A stretch of 56,750 nt of DNA from an uncultured Oscillospiraceae bacterium (GTDB taxonomy: Bacteria; Bacillota; Clostridia; Oscillospirales; Oscillospiraceae): NCBI GenBank assembly GCA_910584285.1, contig CAJTYK010000009.1, forward strand, positions 1-56,750, written 5' to 3'. A model generated the notes under the pieces. It searched no databases and had not been told where the DNA came from. It saw only the letters and a list, made by a program, of their open reading frames with translations. The translations under genes and the position numbers were made by a program. Positions 15,814 to 23,733 of this stretch are shown here, in pieces (positions within the stretch are counted from its first letter, which is position 1; every line of letters begins with the position of its first letter).

Positions 15814-17767
15814 TCCACTCGCCCCCTTCCACAGGCAGGAGGGTCAGCTCCGCCTCCAATATACCGTTGAGATAGAAGAATACCTGGTAGGCCTCGGGGG
15901 CCAGGTATGCCCCGTCCGCGCTCCAGTCTATGCTGCTGCCGGAGAGGGACACCATATCCTCCCAGTCGCCCTCCAGGATACGGTCACCGTAGGTGTCCCA
16001 CCGGATATTGCTTCCGCCGTTGAGGCCAACGTCGATGGACTCCGGTTCCTGATACCCCTCCTTATAGATGGACTTGACCGAAAAGCCGACGCTGGTATAG
16101 CTGCTCTTTTTGTCCGGAGCGCCGGTGTAGATGGCCCAGAACTGGTGGTCAGCATAGCCCTCATCAAACTGGGCATGGGGCTTGGGAATCAGGTCGAACG
16201 AGGTTGTATACCAAAAGCCAGGGGAATTTCGGGCCTGACTGTTGACAGCGGCGGCGGTCTGCCACTGGGCCCGCACCAGCCAGTCGCCATATTGCGCCTC
16301 GTATACCCTGCTGGGCAGGCCCAGGTTACCCTCCCTCCGCTGATCCCCCGGCACCGCGCGGAGCTTCTCCTGGGGAATCACCACCCAGCGCTCCCCCTCC
16401 CGCTCCGCCCGGAGCGTCTGCACCGCCAGCCAGCGGGAATATGTGGTATTGTCCCACCCGACCCACTCCACGTCATCATTCGGGAGATACTCCAGCGGCA
16501 GCACCAGCAGACCCTCCCAGCCGCCATCTCCCGTGGGCGTCAGGTTATAAATCCGGTAGCCCTCCTGGGTGCTGGGGCAGCTTCTTACGTCCCCCGCCTG
16601 GTTCCACAGCCAGCGGGTATCCCGCTGGTGCTGGTATCCCCCGGCCGCCTGCGCCAGCTCGTTCTGCTCGGACAGCGGCGCGCACATGGCCCGGTAGGAG
16701 ATATCCCCCGTGAGCAGGGCCTTGGCGTAGGCGTCAAAGGCCCCGGCGTAAGTGGTGCAGTACGTGGTCTTGGCGGAGGCCATCACCACCGTTGTGTTCT
16801 GGACGCCCCATTCGCCGACGCCCTCCGCCCGCGCCCCCAGCACCAGCGGGAACGCCAACACCAGCGCCACGCACACCGACGCCAGCGCCATCCCCGCCGG
16901 GTAGCGCTTGAACCGGGCGATGGCCTGGATCCGTCGGGCGATGTTTTTGCCCCCGTTGGCGGCGGAGGAGGTGCCCGGGGCCCGGGCGTACTTCTCATCC
17001 GCCATGGACAGCAGGATCCGGCCGTAGTCCCGGCGATCCTCCCCCTCCAGCCGCTCCAGCACCCTCTGGTCGCACAGGGCCTCCAAATCGTTCCCCACCC
17101 GGTCGGCGCACAGCCACAGCAGAGGATTACACCAGTGGAGGCACCGCAGCAGCGCGATGAGCCACCCCCACAGCACATCCTTGTATTTGAGGTGGAGCAG
17201 TTCGTGGAGGATCACCTTTTCGTCCGTCTCCGCCAGGTTGGGCAGGGCCAGCACCGGCCGGAGCACCCCGCAGACAAAGGCCGTAGGCAGGCCGTCCACC
17301 TCCACCGCGGGGCAGGCGGGCAGACCGTACCGTTCCGCCACCGCCCTAACCCGTTCATTCTGACCGGGCCGCCCCCGCCTCAACGCCCGCCGCAAACGGG
17401 CATAGGAGATCAGATACCGCGCCAGCAGAGCCGCGGCCCCCGCCAGGTAGAGCAGGTACAGCCAGTCCGCCGCCGTCCGGGGCGGCGCCAGCCGCGGCAG
17501 AGGAACCGGGGCGATGACCCGGGTGAGCGTCCCAAACTGGCCGGTGAGGGCGGACTTCAGCGCCTCCACCCACATGGGCCAGTTCACCAGCACATACCGC
17601 CCGCCCCATCCCGCCGGGAGGAGCAGCACCAGCGCCAGCACCCCCCAGATCCCGAACTGCCACCGGGGGGACAGCTTGTCCCGAAACATAGCCTTGACCG
17701 CCAGCAGCAGCGCCGCCACCCCGGAGGCCGTCAAGGTCTGTAACAGAAAAGACCACAAATCCGTCAT
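15803..17767 (-). CDS. M56 (BlaR1/MecR1-like) membrane metallopeptidase, module 1
   Basis: 654 aa from the ATG at 17767, which has GAGGT about ten bases upstream; two earlier in-frame ATGs lack this spacing. Transmembrane segments lie at about 6-26, 36-54, 102-120 and 288-312. The zinc motif H-E-L-L-H is at 188-192, followed by D-L-E-A-L-C-D-Q as in BlaR1. The roughly 340-residue C-terminal part after the last helix is extracellular and is not a recognisable beta-lactam sensor. By analogy, signal binding outside activates the cytoplasmic peptidase, which removes the BlaI-type repressor encoded directly upstream (17887-18252). The ligand is unknown. Confidence 0.85.
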   Translation of the reverse strand: MTDLWSFLLQTLTASGVAALLLAVKAMFRDKLSPRWQFGIWGVLALVLLLPAGWGGRYVLVNWPMWVEALKSALTGQFGTLTRVIAPVPLPRLAPPRTAADWLYLLYLAGAAALLARYLISYARLRRALRRGRPGQNERVRAVAERYGLPACPAVEVDGLPTAFVCGVLRPVLALPNLAETDEKVILHELLHLKYKDVLWGWLIALLRCLHWCNPLLWLCADRVGNDLEALCDQRVLERLEGEDRRDYGRILLSMADEKYARAPGTSSAANGGKNIARRIQAIARFKRYPAGMALASVCVALVLAFPLVLGARAEGVGEWGVQNTTVVMASAKTTYCTTYAGAFDAYAKALLTGDISYRAMCAPLSEQNELAQAAGGYQHQRDTRWLWNQAGDVRSCPSTQEGYRIYNLTPTGDGGWEGLLVLPLEYLPNDDVEWVGWDNTTYSRWLAVQTLRAEREGERWVVIPQEKLRAVPGDQRREGNLGLPSRVYEAQYGDWLVRAQWQTAAAVNSQARNSPGFWYTTSFDLIPKPHAQFDEGYADHQFWAIYTGAPDKKSSYTSVGFSVKSIYKEGYQEPESIDVGLNGGSNIRWDTYGDRILEGDWEDMVSLSGSSIDWSADGAYLAPEAYQVFFYLNGILEAELTLLPVEGGEWIEP

Positions 17768-17844
17768 AATACCATACCTCATAAAATACAAACTGCCGTT
17801 GTCGGGCAGATACCTTCCAGGTTCCTGCCCCGGCTGTCAGCGAA

Positions 17845-17888
17845 TTCAAGTTCTTTTTGGTTCCTTTTTCTTTCAAGAAAAAGGAACT
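17845..17888 (-). repeat. dispersed stem-loop repeat, copy B
   Basis: Read on the minus strand: a 13-bp stem around TTTTTCTT-GA-AAGAAAAA with outer arms GTTCC/GGAAC, then the tail CAAAAAGAACTTGAA. It begins immediately after the stop codon of the BlaI-type gene and lies between it and the M56 gene. Confidence 0.82.
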
Positions 17889-18252
17889 ACACCTCCATCT
17901 CGTCCAGAAGGCGGCGCAGGGCCTCCCGCTCCTCCCCGCTGATGGGCTTTTCCCGCAGAAAGGCCGCCACCAAGTCCCCCGTGGAGCCCTGGTACACCTG
18001 CCGCAGGAAGCTGTCCCGGGCCTGGGCCCGGCAGTCCTCCCGGCCCAGGGCCGCCCGGTAGCGCCGGGGGCTCTCCTCCCGGTCGATGGCCACCAGCCCC
18101 TTGGCCTCCATCCGGGTGAGGTAAGTCAACACCGTGTTGCGGCTCCAGCCCGTCTCGCCCCGCAGGGCCTGGGTCAACCCGTTCAGGGTGTCCCCGCCGC
18201 TCTCCCACAGCGCCCCCAGCACCGTCCACTCCTTGTCTGACAGCCTTGTCAT
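17887..18252 (-). CDS. BlaI/MecI-family repressor, module 1
   Basis: 121 aa, start 18252 with GGAGGG upstream. It begins L-S-D-K-E-W-T-V-L-G-A-L-W-E-S, the canonical winged-helix N-terminus of BlaI/MecI/CopY proteins, with recognition helix W-S-R-N-T-V-L-T-Y-L-T-R-M and C-terminal dimerisation helices (F-L-R-Q-V-Y-Q-G-S). It should bind the two TACA-N2-TGTA palindromes just upstream and be inactivated by the M56 protein of the same operon. Typical family length. Confidence 0.92.
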   Translation of the reverse strand: MTRLSDKEWTVLGALWESGGDTLNGLTQALRGETGWSRNTVLTYLTRMEAKGLVAIDREESPRRYRAALGREDCRAQARDSFLRQVYQGSTGDLVAAFLREKPISGEEREALRRLLDEMEV

Positions 18253-18263
18253 GGCAATCCCTC

Positions 18264-18316
18264 CTACAGTTGTAGTTCGCTGTCTTTATCCTACACCTGT
18301 AGGATCATTTTGTCAA
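18264..18316 (-). promoter_or_regulatory. promoter and twin operators of BlaI module 1
   Basis: On the minus strand, -35 TTGACA (18311-18316) and -10 TAGGAT (18288-18293) are 17 bp apart. One palindrome CCTACA-CC-TGTAGG (18290-18303) lies between and over the -10. A second, CTACA-GT-TGTAG (18264-18275), lies downstream, 27 bp centre to centre. Both match the TACAnnTGTA style of BlaI operators. Confidence 0.82.
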
Positions 18317-18353
18317 GGGCTTCCAAATTTTTGTGGAACTTTGGAAAAAGGGG

Positions 18354-18406
18354 TTGACAGGGCTGGTCTATCGTGATAGACTGCAAATAGGTCGATAGCT
18401 ATAGAC
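18354..18406 (+). promoter_or_regulatory. promoter and twin operators of BlaI module 2
   Basis: TTGACA (18354-18359) and -10 TAGACT (18377-18382) are 17 bp apart. Palindrome GTCTATC-GT-GATAGAC (18366-18381) overlaps the -10. A second near-palindrome GTCGATA-GC-TATAGAC (18391-18406) follows 25 bp downstream. The sequence differs from the module 1 operators. Confidence 0.82.
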
Positions 18407-18422
18407 CAAGGAGGCCTGTCTT

Positions 18423-18797
18423 ATGGAGCATTTGCGATTAGCCGAGGGCGAGTACCGCTTCGCCCGGATCGTCTGGGAGCACGAACCCCTCCCCTCCGGA
18501 AAGCTGGTGGAGCTGTCCCAGCAGGAGCTGGGCTGGAAGAAGTCCACCACCTACACCGTGCTGAAAAAGCTGGTGGAGCGGGGGGTGCTCCGCAACGAGA
18601 ACGCGGTGGTTACCGCTGTCATCCCCCAGGAGGAGATCCTCCGGGAGGAGAGCCGCGCGGTGGTGGAGCGCACCTTTGAGGGCTCGCTGCCCTCCTTCCT
18701 GGCCCACTTCATGGGCGGGAAAACCATTTCCGACGACGAGGCCGACGCGCTGAAGGCTATCATCGATCAGTACCGGGAGGGGAATCATCATGCTTGA
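18423..18797 (+). CDS. BlaI/MecI-family repressor, module 2
   Basis: 124 aa, ATG 18423 with AAGGAGG upstream. The winged-helix N-terminus is L-A-E-G-E-Y-R-F-A-R-I-V-W-E, followed by K-K-S-T-T-Y-T-V-L-K-K-L, the BlaI recognition helix, and a helical dimerisation tail. It is encoded divergently from module 1 and overlaps the second M56 gene by 8 bp. It should bind the GTCTATC-type palindromes at its own promoter. The sequence is clearly divergent from the module 1 repressor, in keeping with the different operators. Confidence 0.92.
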   Translation: MEHLRLAEGEYRFARIVWEHEPLPSGKLVELSQQELGWKKSTTYTVLKKLVERGVLRNENAVVTAVIPQEEILREESRAVVERTFEGSLPSFLAHFMGGKTISDDEADALKAIIDQYREGNHHA

Positions 18798-21700
18798 CTT
18801 TTTGAACACCCTGTTCCGATCCCTCTCCCCCCTGTGGGAGATGAGCCTCACCGCCGCCTATGCCGCCGCGATCTTAATTGTGCTGCGGCTGGTGCTGAAA
18901 AAGCGGGCCCCCCGGCAGGTTCTGTGCCTGCTGTGGCTGGTGGTGTTCGCCCGGCTGCTGATCCCCGTGTCGCTGGAAAGCCCCCTGTCCATCGTCCCGG
19001 AGGCCCGGCCGGTGCAGGAACAGCTTCACCTCCCCCGGCAGGAGGCGGGCGGGCAGACCCCCGCGAACCCCGCCACCCCCACCGCCCCCGTCCAGAACCC
19101 GGCCCAGGGGCAGAACCCGGGAACCGCGGCCAACCCCGTGATCAGCAATCCCAACCCCGGCGAACCCAGCCTCACCCCGCCCGAGGGTGTTGGCCCCGCC
19201 GTACCCCAGCCCGAGGCCCCCGCCCCCTTCCCCTGGCAGGCCGTCCTGGCCGGGGTGTGGCTGGCGGGCGCGGTAACCATGGCCGGCTGCGGCCTGATCT
19301 CCTACCTGCGGCTGCGCCGCCGCCTGTTTGACGCCATCCGGGCCCCGGACGGGGCCTGGGAGCACCCGGCGGTGGACTCCCCCTTCATCCTGGGGATGCT
19401 GCGGCCCCGAATCTACCTCCCGGCGGGGCTGACGGGCCGGCCCCGGCAGTTCATCCTCTGCCATGAGCGGGCCCACCTGCGCCGCCTGGATCACATCGTC
19501 AAGCCGGTGTGCTGGGCCGCCCTGGCCCTCCACTGGTTCAACCCCCTGGTGTGGGCGGCCTACCTCCTCATGAGCCGGGACATCGAGGCCGCCTGCGACG
19601 AGGCCGTCATCCGCCATCTGGGCAGCCAGGTCAAGGCCGATTACTCCACCACCCTGCTGGCCCTGGCCACCGGGCGGCGGCTACCCGCTCCCTCCCCCCT
19701 GGCCTTTGACGAGGGGGACGCCAAGGGGCGGATCAAAAACGTGCTGGGCTACCGCCGCCCCGCCCTGTGGGTCATTGTGGTGAGCGTGATCGCGGCGGTG
19801 ATGGCGGCGGTGTGCCTGCTCACCGACCCGGTGGCGGCGGAGCCTCCGGAGGACAGCCCCGACCCCAGCCCCACCGCCTCCGCCTCCCAGCCCCCGGAGG
19901 CCAGCCTTGCGGATGCCCTGCTGGATCCGTGGATGAAGGAGGTGCTGGACGGGGAGCGGCAGTTTATCTCCGCCTACTTCCAGCACAGCGAGGGCGACGG
20001 CCGACCCTACGGCATCCACGACCTGAGAACCTTCTACTACGGGGACGACCAGTACCCCGACGCCGTGGTGGAGGCGGGCAGGGTGGCCGTCATCGACCTG
20101 GATCGGGACGGCATCAACGAGATGGTGATCTGGCCCGAGGGCGAGGACGAGTACCTGTACAGCGTGGTGGGCTACGTGATCCTCCGCCGCCAGGGGGACG
20201 AGATCTACGGCTATAACCCCGGCTACCGCACCTTCGGGAGCGTGAAGTCGGACGGCACCTTCAGTTGGAGCAACGGCGCGCCCTGGAACGGATGCGCCAC
20301 CCTGACCTTTGGGCCGGATCAGATAATCCTCCACGAAACCACCTACCACAAGCCCGGCGCAAGCGAAATCGACCAGCTCTACTTCGTGGACGGCAGAAGG
20401 GCCACCAAGGAGGAGCACAGCGCGGCGAAAGGCTGGCAGAACCTGAAGCCCAGTCTGGCATGGTACACCTACGACAGCGGCCAGCTCCGGCCCTATCTCC
20501 CCGCCGGCGCCGAGCTGCTGGCGGGTACCGGCCCCGACAGCGCCGGCACGGCCAAGCTGTGGACGGGGGAGTACGATCACCCCTGGCTGGAGTGGAACGG
20601 CACCGTCTGCCAGTTGATGCCCACCATCACCGCCGAGATGCTCCCCTATCTGTTTGTCCAAGACTTTGACGGCGATGGGCAGAACGAGCTGGTGATCCGG
20701 TCGCACCTGAACTACTTCGGAACTTACGATGTGTATGAATGGAACAACGGCCAGGTCACCTATGCCGACTCGTTTGACACCCAGGATGATCTCCTGCTCC
20801 GCTTTAACCAAAACAACGTGGCGGCCTATAATGAGGATACTCGGGAGTTCTCCGTCACCTACGCCCACACCGAGGGCGACCCGGACAGCGCGGATTACTA
20901 CCGCCACTATGTCACCGGCAGTACCACCCTGCCCATAAACTTCTTTGACGGCTATGAGCACATCCGGGACGGCTACACCTACGCCTACGCCAACGACTTC
21001 CGCCAGATCTCCCTCAACCCGGAGGACAATTCCTTCCTCTTTGAGCTGCTGTTCTGTCCGGCGGACGAGACCATGAAGGATCTGATTCGGGTGGTTGAGC
21101 CGGATACCGCGGTGCCGGACGAGCACTATATGAAGGGCCGCACTGTGGGCACCGCCGCCTTCACCCTCCGCTACGACGGGGCAAAGTGGGTTTTGGAGGA
21201 GCCGGATCGGCTGTCCATGGGGACTGGGGAGGAATCGGCAGATCCCTATAGCATCTACACCGCCGCCCCGCTGAACGCCCCCGTGGTTGACCTTATGAAC
21301 GGCATCCCGGACGACCCCAACCAGTGGTACAAGGTGGCGGAGCTGCCCGATGACATGATTTGGGTGTACTCCCGCAATCGCGGCGAGGAGACGCTGATCC
21401 GCTGGGACGGAAACTTCTACAAGGTGTTCAACCACACCGCCCACACCGGACGGGCCATCCCGCCGGAGCTGAAAAAGCTGGACGGCGATCCCGATGGCTA
21501 CGGCCTCCTGGCGGTCATCAGCAACGTAGGCAGCGGCACCGGCACCTCCCTGAGCGAACTGGTGGTGTACGATCTGGACGCCTCCTCCTCCACGATGGAT
21601 CACGTCCATGACTGGAAGCCGCTGGTGCATGACTTCAACATCAACTGCTCCTACCGCTATGACAGCCAAACCCAAGCCATCACCTGCACCTATGAGGGCC

Positions 21701-21984
21701 AGAGGGCGGAGCTGACCATTGACGGCGGCGAGGAGATGTACCGCCGGATCGACGAGGAGGGCATCCGCCTGGCAGTCACCGGTGAGATCGTCAGCTACTG
21801 GTTCAACGACGACGGCACCATGGAGATCGAATTCCCCCTCCAGGCCTTCATCGGCAGCGATGTAGTGAGCGCCCCGCTGATGTGGCCCTGGTTCCTGCGC
21901 TGGACAATCCATTTCGACCGCGAGCGGGCCGAATTTGAGACCGTCCCCGGAAGCTGCGAACTGTTCACCTACGCAGGCCAATAA
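18790..21984 (+). CDS. large M56 (BlaR1-like) sensor peptidase, module 2
   Basis: 1064 aa. Hydrophobic segments lie at about 15-36, 43-60, 150-172 and 324-346, with a long Pro/Asn/Gln-rich linker at about 72-145. The zinc motif H-E-R-A-H is at 225-229, preceded by F-I-L-G-M-L-R-P-R-I-Y-L-P and followed by E-A-A-C-D-E-A, all typical of BlaR1. The exceptionally long C-terminal extracellular part (about 715 residues) carries two Asp-rich loops, D-L-D-R-D-G-I-N-E near 437 and D-F-D-G-D-G-Q-N-E near 625, like calcium-binding FG-GAP/VCBS loops. This is a probable signal-responsive peptidase that inactivates the module 2 repressor. The ligand and target genes beyond its own operon are unknown. Confidence 0.85.
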   Translation: MLDFLNTLFRSLSPLWEMSLTAAYAAAILIVLRLVLKKRAPRQVLCLLWLVVFARLLIPVSLESPLSIVPEARPVQEQLHLPRQEAGGQTPANPATPTAPVQNPAQGQNPGTAANPVISNPNPGEPSLTPPEGVGPAVPQPEAPAPFPWQAVLAGVWLAGAVTMAGCGLISYLRLRRRLFDAIRAPDGAWEHPAVDSPFILGMLRPRIYLPAGLTGRPRQFILCHERAHLRRLDHIVKPVCWAALALHWFNPLVWAAYLLMSRDIEAACDEAVIRHLGSQVKADYSTTLLALATGRRLPAPSPLAFDEGDAKGRIKNVLGYRRPALWVIVVSVIAAVMAAVCLLTDPVAAEPPEDSPDPSPTASASQPPEASLADALLDPWMKEVLDGERQFISAYFQHSEGDGRPYGIHDLRTFYYGDDQYPDAVVEAGRVAVIDLDRDGINEMVIWPEGEDEYLYSVVGYVILRRQGDEIYGYNPGYRTFGSVKSDGTFSWSNGAPWNGCATLTFGPDQIILHETTYHKPGASEIDQLYFVDGRRATKEEHSAAKGWQNLKPSLAWYTYDSGQLRPYLPAGAELLAGTGPDSAGTAKLWTGEYDHPWLEWNGTVCQLMPTITAEMLPYLFVQDFDGDGQNELVIRSHLNYFGTYDVYEWNNGQVTYADSFDTQDDLLLRFNQNNVAAYNEDTREFSVTYAHTEGDPDSADYYRHYVTGSTTLPINFFDGYEHIRDGYTYAYANDFRQISLNPEDNSFLFELLFCPADETMKDLIRVVEPDTAVPDEHYMKGRTVGTAAFTLRYDGAKWVLEEPDRLSMGTGEESADPYSIYTAAPLNAPVVDLMNGIPDDPNQWYKVAELPDDMIWVYSRNRGEETLIRWDGNFYKVFNHTAHTGRAIPPELKKLDGDPDGYGLLAVISNVGSGTGTSLSELVVYDLDASSSTMDHVHDWKPLVHDFNINCSYRYDSQTQAITCTYEGQRAELTIDGGEEMYRRIDEEGIRLAVTGEIVSYWFNDDGTMEIEFPLQAFIGSDVVSAPLMWPWFLRWTIHFDRERAEFETVPGSCELFTYAGQ

Positions 21985-21990
21985 GCAAAC

Positions 21991-22026
21991 GCCCCGCCCG
22001 GATCAAACCAGGCGGGGCGCTGTTTT
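21991..22026 (+). terminator. terminator after the module 2 sensor gene
   Basis: GCCCCGCC (21991-21998) pairs with GGCGGGGC (22011-22018), followed by GCTGTTTTGT. Confidence 0.75.
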
Positions 22027-22037
22027 GTCAGGACAGC

Positions 22038-22070
22038 AAAAAAGCCGCCGCGGCAGCGGCAGCTTTTTTT
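22038..22070. terminator. bidirectional terminator, rpmF side
   Basis: A-rich/GC stem AAAAAAGCCGCCGC with GCGGCAGCTTTTTT (one mismatch) and a T-run on both strands. It serves rpmF on the minus strand and backs up the terminator of the sensor gene on the plus strand. Confidence 0.75.
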
Positions 22071-22084
22071 CATCCTCGCAGGCG

Positions 22085-22270
22085 TCACTTCTCGGCGGAG
22101 GCGGTAACCTCGCGGCCATTGTAGCTCATGCAGTTCTTGCAGACGCGGTGGGGCAGGGTCACGGTACCACACTTGGGGCAGGTGTTGATACCGGGGGTCT
22201 CCAGCTTCCACACGGAGCTGCGGCGCTTATTCCGGCGCTGCTTGGATACCTTACTTTTCGGGACGGCCAT
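22085..22270 (-). CDS. rpmF: 50S ribosomal protein L32
   Basis: 61 aa. It starts M-A-V-P-K-S-K-V-S-K-Q-R-R-N-K-R-R, the universal L32 N-terminus, with two CxxC pairs (C-P-K-C and C-K-N-C) forming a zinc knuckle. It lies 46 bp downstream of yceD, the conserved bacterial order, under the yceD promoter. Confidence 0.97.
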   Translation of the reverse strand: MAVPKSKVSKQRRNKRRSSVWKLETPGINTCPKCGTVTLPHRVCKNCMSYNGREVTASAEK

Positions 22271-22316
22271 TTTGACACCTCCTTATCGCTCAATGCCCAA
22301 AGGACATACAGCATAC

Positions 22317-22829
22317 TTACGCCTGATCCTCCTGACGCTCCAGGAGCTGGGCCAGCTTGGCCAGCCGGGGGTCGATCTCCTTCTTGCACCGGCAGGGCTC
22401 GCGGTTCAGATCCGCACCGCAGCCGGGGCACAGCCCCCTGCAATCCTCAGAGCACAGGTTCTTCGTGTCCATCTCGAGGAGAAAGACCTCCGTCATCAGC
22501 CCGTCCAGATCCAGCTCCCCGTCCCTGTCCAGCAGCACGATGTCGTCGCTCTCCCCGTTGGCCAGCTCGAAGGCCAGCAGGGTCTCGTACTCCACCGTTT
22601 TCTCCCGCCGGAAGGGCTGGGCGCACCGGTCGCACACCAGGGACAGCTCCGTACTCAGCTTTGCGTTGAGCACCAGGGCACCCGCCCTGTTGCGCACCTT
22701 CCCCGTGACGCGGACGCCGTCGGCGAAAGGCCGCCCGCCGTTCCACTCCACCTGGGACAGATCCAGCACGTAGTCAAAGGGCAGGGCCGCGCCCGGTTCC
22801 CGGGCCAGCCGCTCCAAATTCAGCTTCAT
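22317..22829 (-). CDS. yceD: YceD / DUF177 family protein
   Basis: 170 aa with GAGGTGG upstream of the ATG. It contains L-V-C-D-R-C-A-Q-P-F and, near the end, C-S-E-D-C-R-G-L-C-P-G-C-G-A-D-L-N, the diagnostic Cys pattern of DUF177. The family is linked to 23S rRNA accumulation and ribosome assembly and is nearly always next to rpmF, as here. Full length. Confidence 0.93.
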   Translation of the reverse strand: MKLNLERLAREPGAALPFDYVLDLSQVEWNGGRPFADGVRVTGKVRNRAGALVLNAKLSTELSLVCDRCAQPFRREKTVEYETLLAFELANGESDDIVLLDRDGELDLDGLMTEVFLLEMDTKNLCSEDCRGLCPGCGADLNREPCRCKKEIDPRLAKLAQLLERQEDQA

Positions 22830-22858
22830 GATCCACCTCGCATAATGGCACGAGTGCT

Positions 22859-22887
22859 ATTATACTAAAGAGCGCGGGAATTGTCAA
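22859..22887 (-). promoter_or_regulatory. consensus sigma-A promoter of yceD-rpmF
   Basis: On the minus strand TTGACA (22882-22887), exactly 17 bp, then TATAAT (22859-22864). This is a perfect consensus match, fitting strong ribosomal gene expression. Confidence 0.9.
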
Positions 22888-23570
22888 ATCATTTCTGAAA
22901 AATTTTCTATCTCCAAACGGTAGCCCAGCCGCCGCACCGCCTCGATCCGCACATTGGAGCCGATGCTGGCCAGCTTCTTCCTCAAAAAGCCCACATACAC
23001 CTCCACATGGTTCTCCACCGCGTTGGAGTCATACCCCCACACCTTGGCCAGAATGGCCTCCTTGGGGGAGATTCTGTCCCCTGCCTGAAGCAGAAACCGC
23101 ATCACGTCGAACTCCCGGGCGGACAGCCGCACCCCCCGCTCCCCGCAAACCAGGGTGCAGGAGTCCAGCTCCAGCGCCGTGTTGCCCAGCACCAACTCGT
23201 CCACCTGCCCGCCCTGCCGCCGGAGCAGGGCGTTGACGCAGGCCAGCAGCTCCCGGCTGTCGAAGGGCTTGGTGAGGTAGTAATCCGCCCCGGCGTTGAG
23301 GCCCTCGATCCGATCCTCCACCCCGCCCCGGGCGGTGAGCATCAGGATGGGGGTGGCGCACCGGGCGGCCCGCACCTGCCGGGCCACCTGATAGCCGTCC
23401 ATCCCCGGCATCAGCACGTCCAGAATCAGCAGGTCGTAGACACCCAGCCGGGCGTACTCCGCGCCGCTCACCCCGTCGTAGACCCGTTCCACCTCAAACC
23501 CCCGCTGCTCCAGCAGCGCCGCCACCGACTCCGCCAGCGGCTTATCATCCTCAATCATCAGGATTTTCAT
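22884..23570 (-). CDS. orphan OmpR/PhoB-type response regulator
   Basis: 228 aa with GGGGAGGGG upstream. Receiver domain 1 to about 115: acidic D8/D9, phospho-acceptor D51 in L-I-L-D-V-L-M-P-G-M-D-G, T in M-L-T-A-R near 79, and K in L-T-K-P-F-D near 101. A winged-helix DNA-binding domain follows, with L-S-A-R-E-F-D-V-M-R-F-L-L and V-E-V-Y-V-G-F-L-R-K-K-L. No histidine kinase is encoded next to it. Its own promoter and that of the divergent VTC operon each carry a TTCAGC-N5-TTCAG direct repeat upstream of the -10. This suggests autoregulation and control of the VTC-DUF4956-CotH genes. Confidence 0.93.
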   Translation of the reverse strand: MKILMIEDDKPLAESVAALLEQRGFEVERVYDGVSGAEYARLGVYDLLILDVLMPGMDGYQVARQVRAARCATPILMLTARGGVEDRIEGLNAGADYYLTKPFDSRELLACVNALLRRQGGQVDELVLGNTALELDSCTLVCGERGVRLSAREFDVMRFLLQAGDRISPKEAILAKVWGYDSNAVENHVEVYVGFLRKKLASIGSNVRIEAVRRLGYRLEIENFSEMI

Positions 23571-23594
23571 ACACTGCTTCCCCTCCCCTTTCTC

Positions 23595-23627
23595 ATACTA
23601 CCACCCAAACCTGAAACGAAGCTGAAA
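23595..23627 (-). promoter_or_regulatory. response-regulator promoter with TTCAGC-type direct repeat
   Basis: On the minus strand, TTTCAGC-TTCG-TTTCAG (from 23627 down to 23611) gives two TTCAG units with an 11-bp period. A -10-like TAGTAT at about 23595-23600 follows about 10 bp later. No good -35 is present, as in activator-dependent promoters. Confidence 0.6.
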
Positions 23628-23670
23628 TTTTCTCTGTTCACAGTTCCTTTACACGCTCCGCCCCGGATTT

Positions 23671-23701
23671 TCAGCGCAGGTTCAGCTTTCCGTGCTATAG
23701 T
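23671..23701 (+). promoter_or_regulatory. VTC operon promoter with TTCAGC-N5-TTCAGC
   Basis: TTCAGC-GCAGG-TTCAGC (about 23670-23686) has an 11-bp period and ends nine bases before TATAGT (23696-23701). The repeat occupies the -35 position, a layout typical of OmpR/PhoP-class activation. Confidence 0.65.
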
Positions 23702-23733
23702 CAGGACAGTTCAACAGAAAAGGACGTGATGAC

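Noticed and set aside
19681..21981. Minus-strand frame of over 700 codons opposite the second M56 gene
   Set aside because: Mirror of the GC3-rich plus-strand codons, with no domain motifs. The plus strand has HExxH and a continuous family match.
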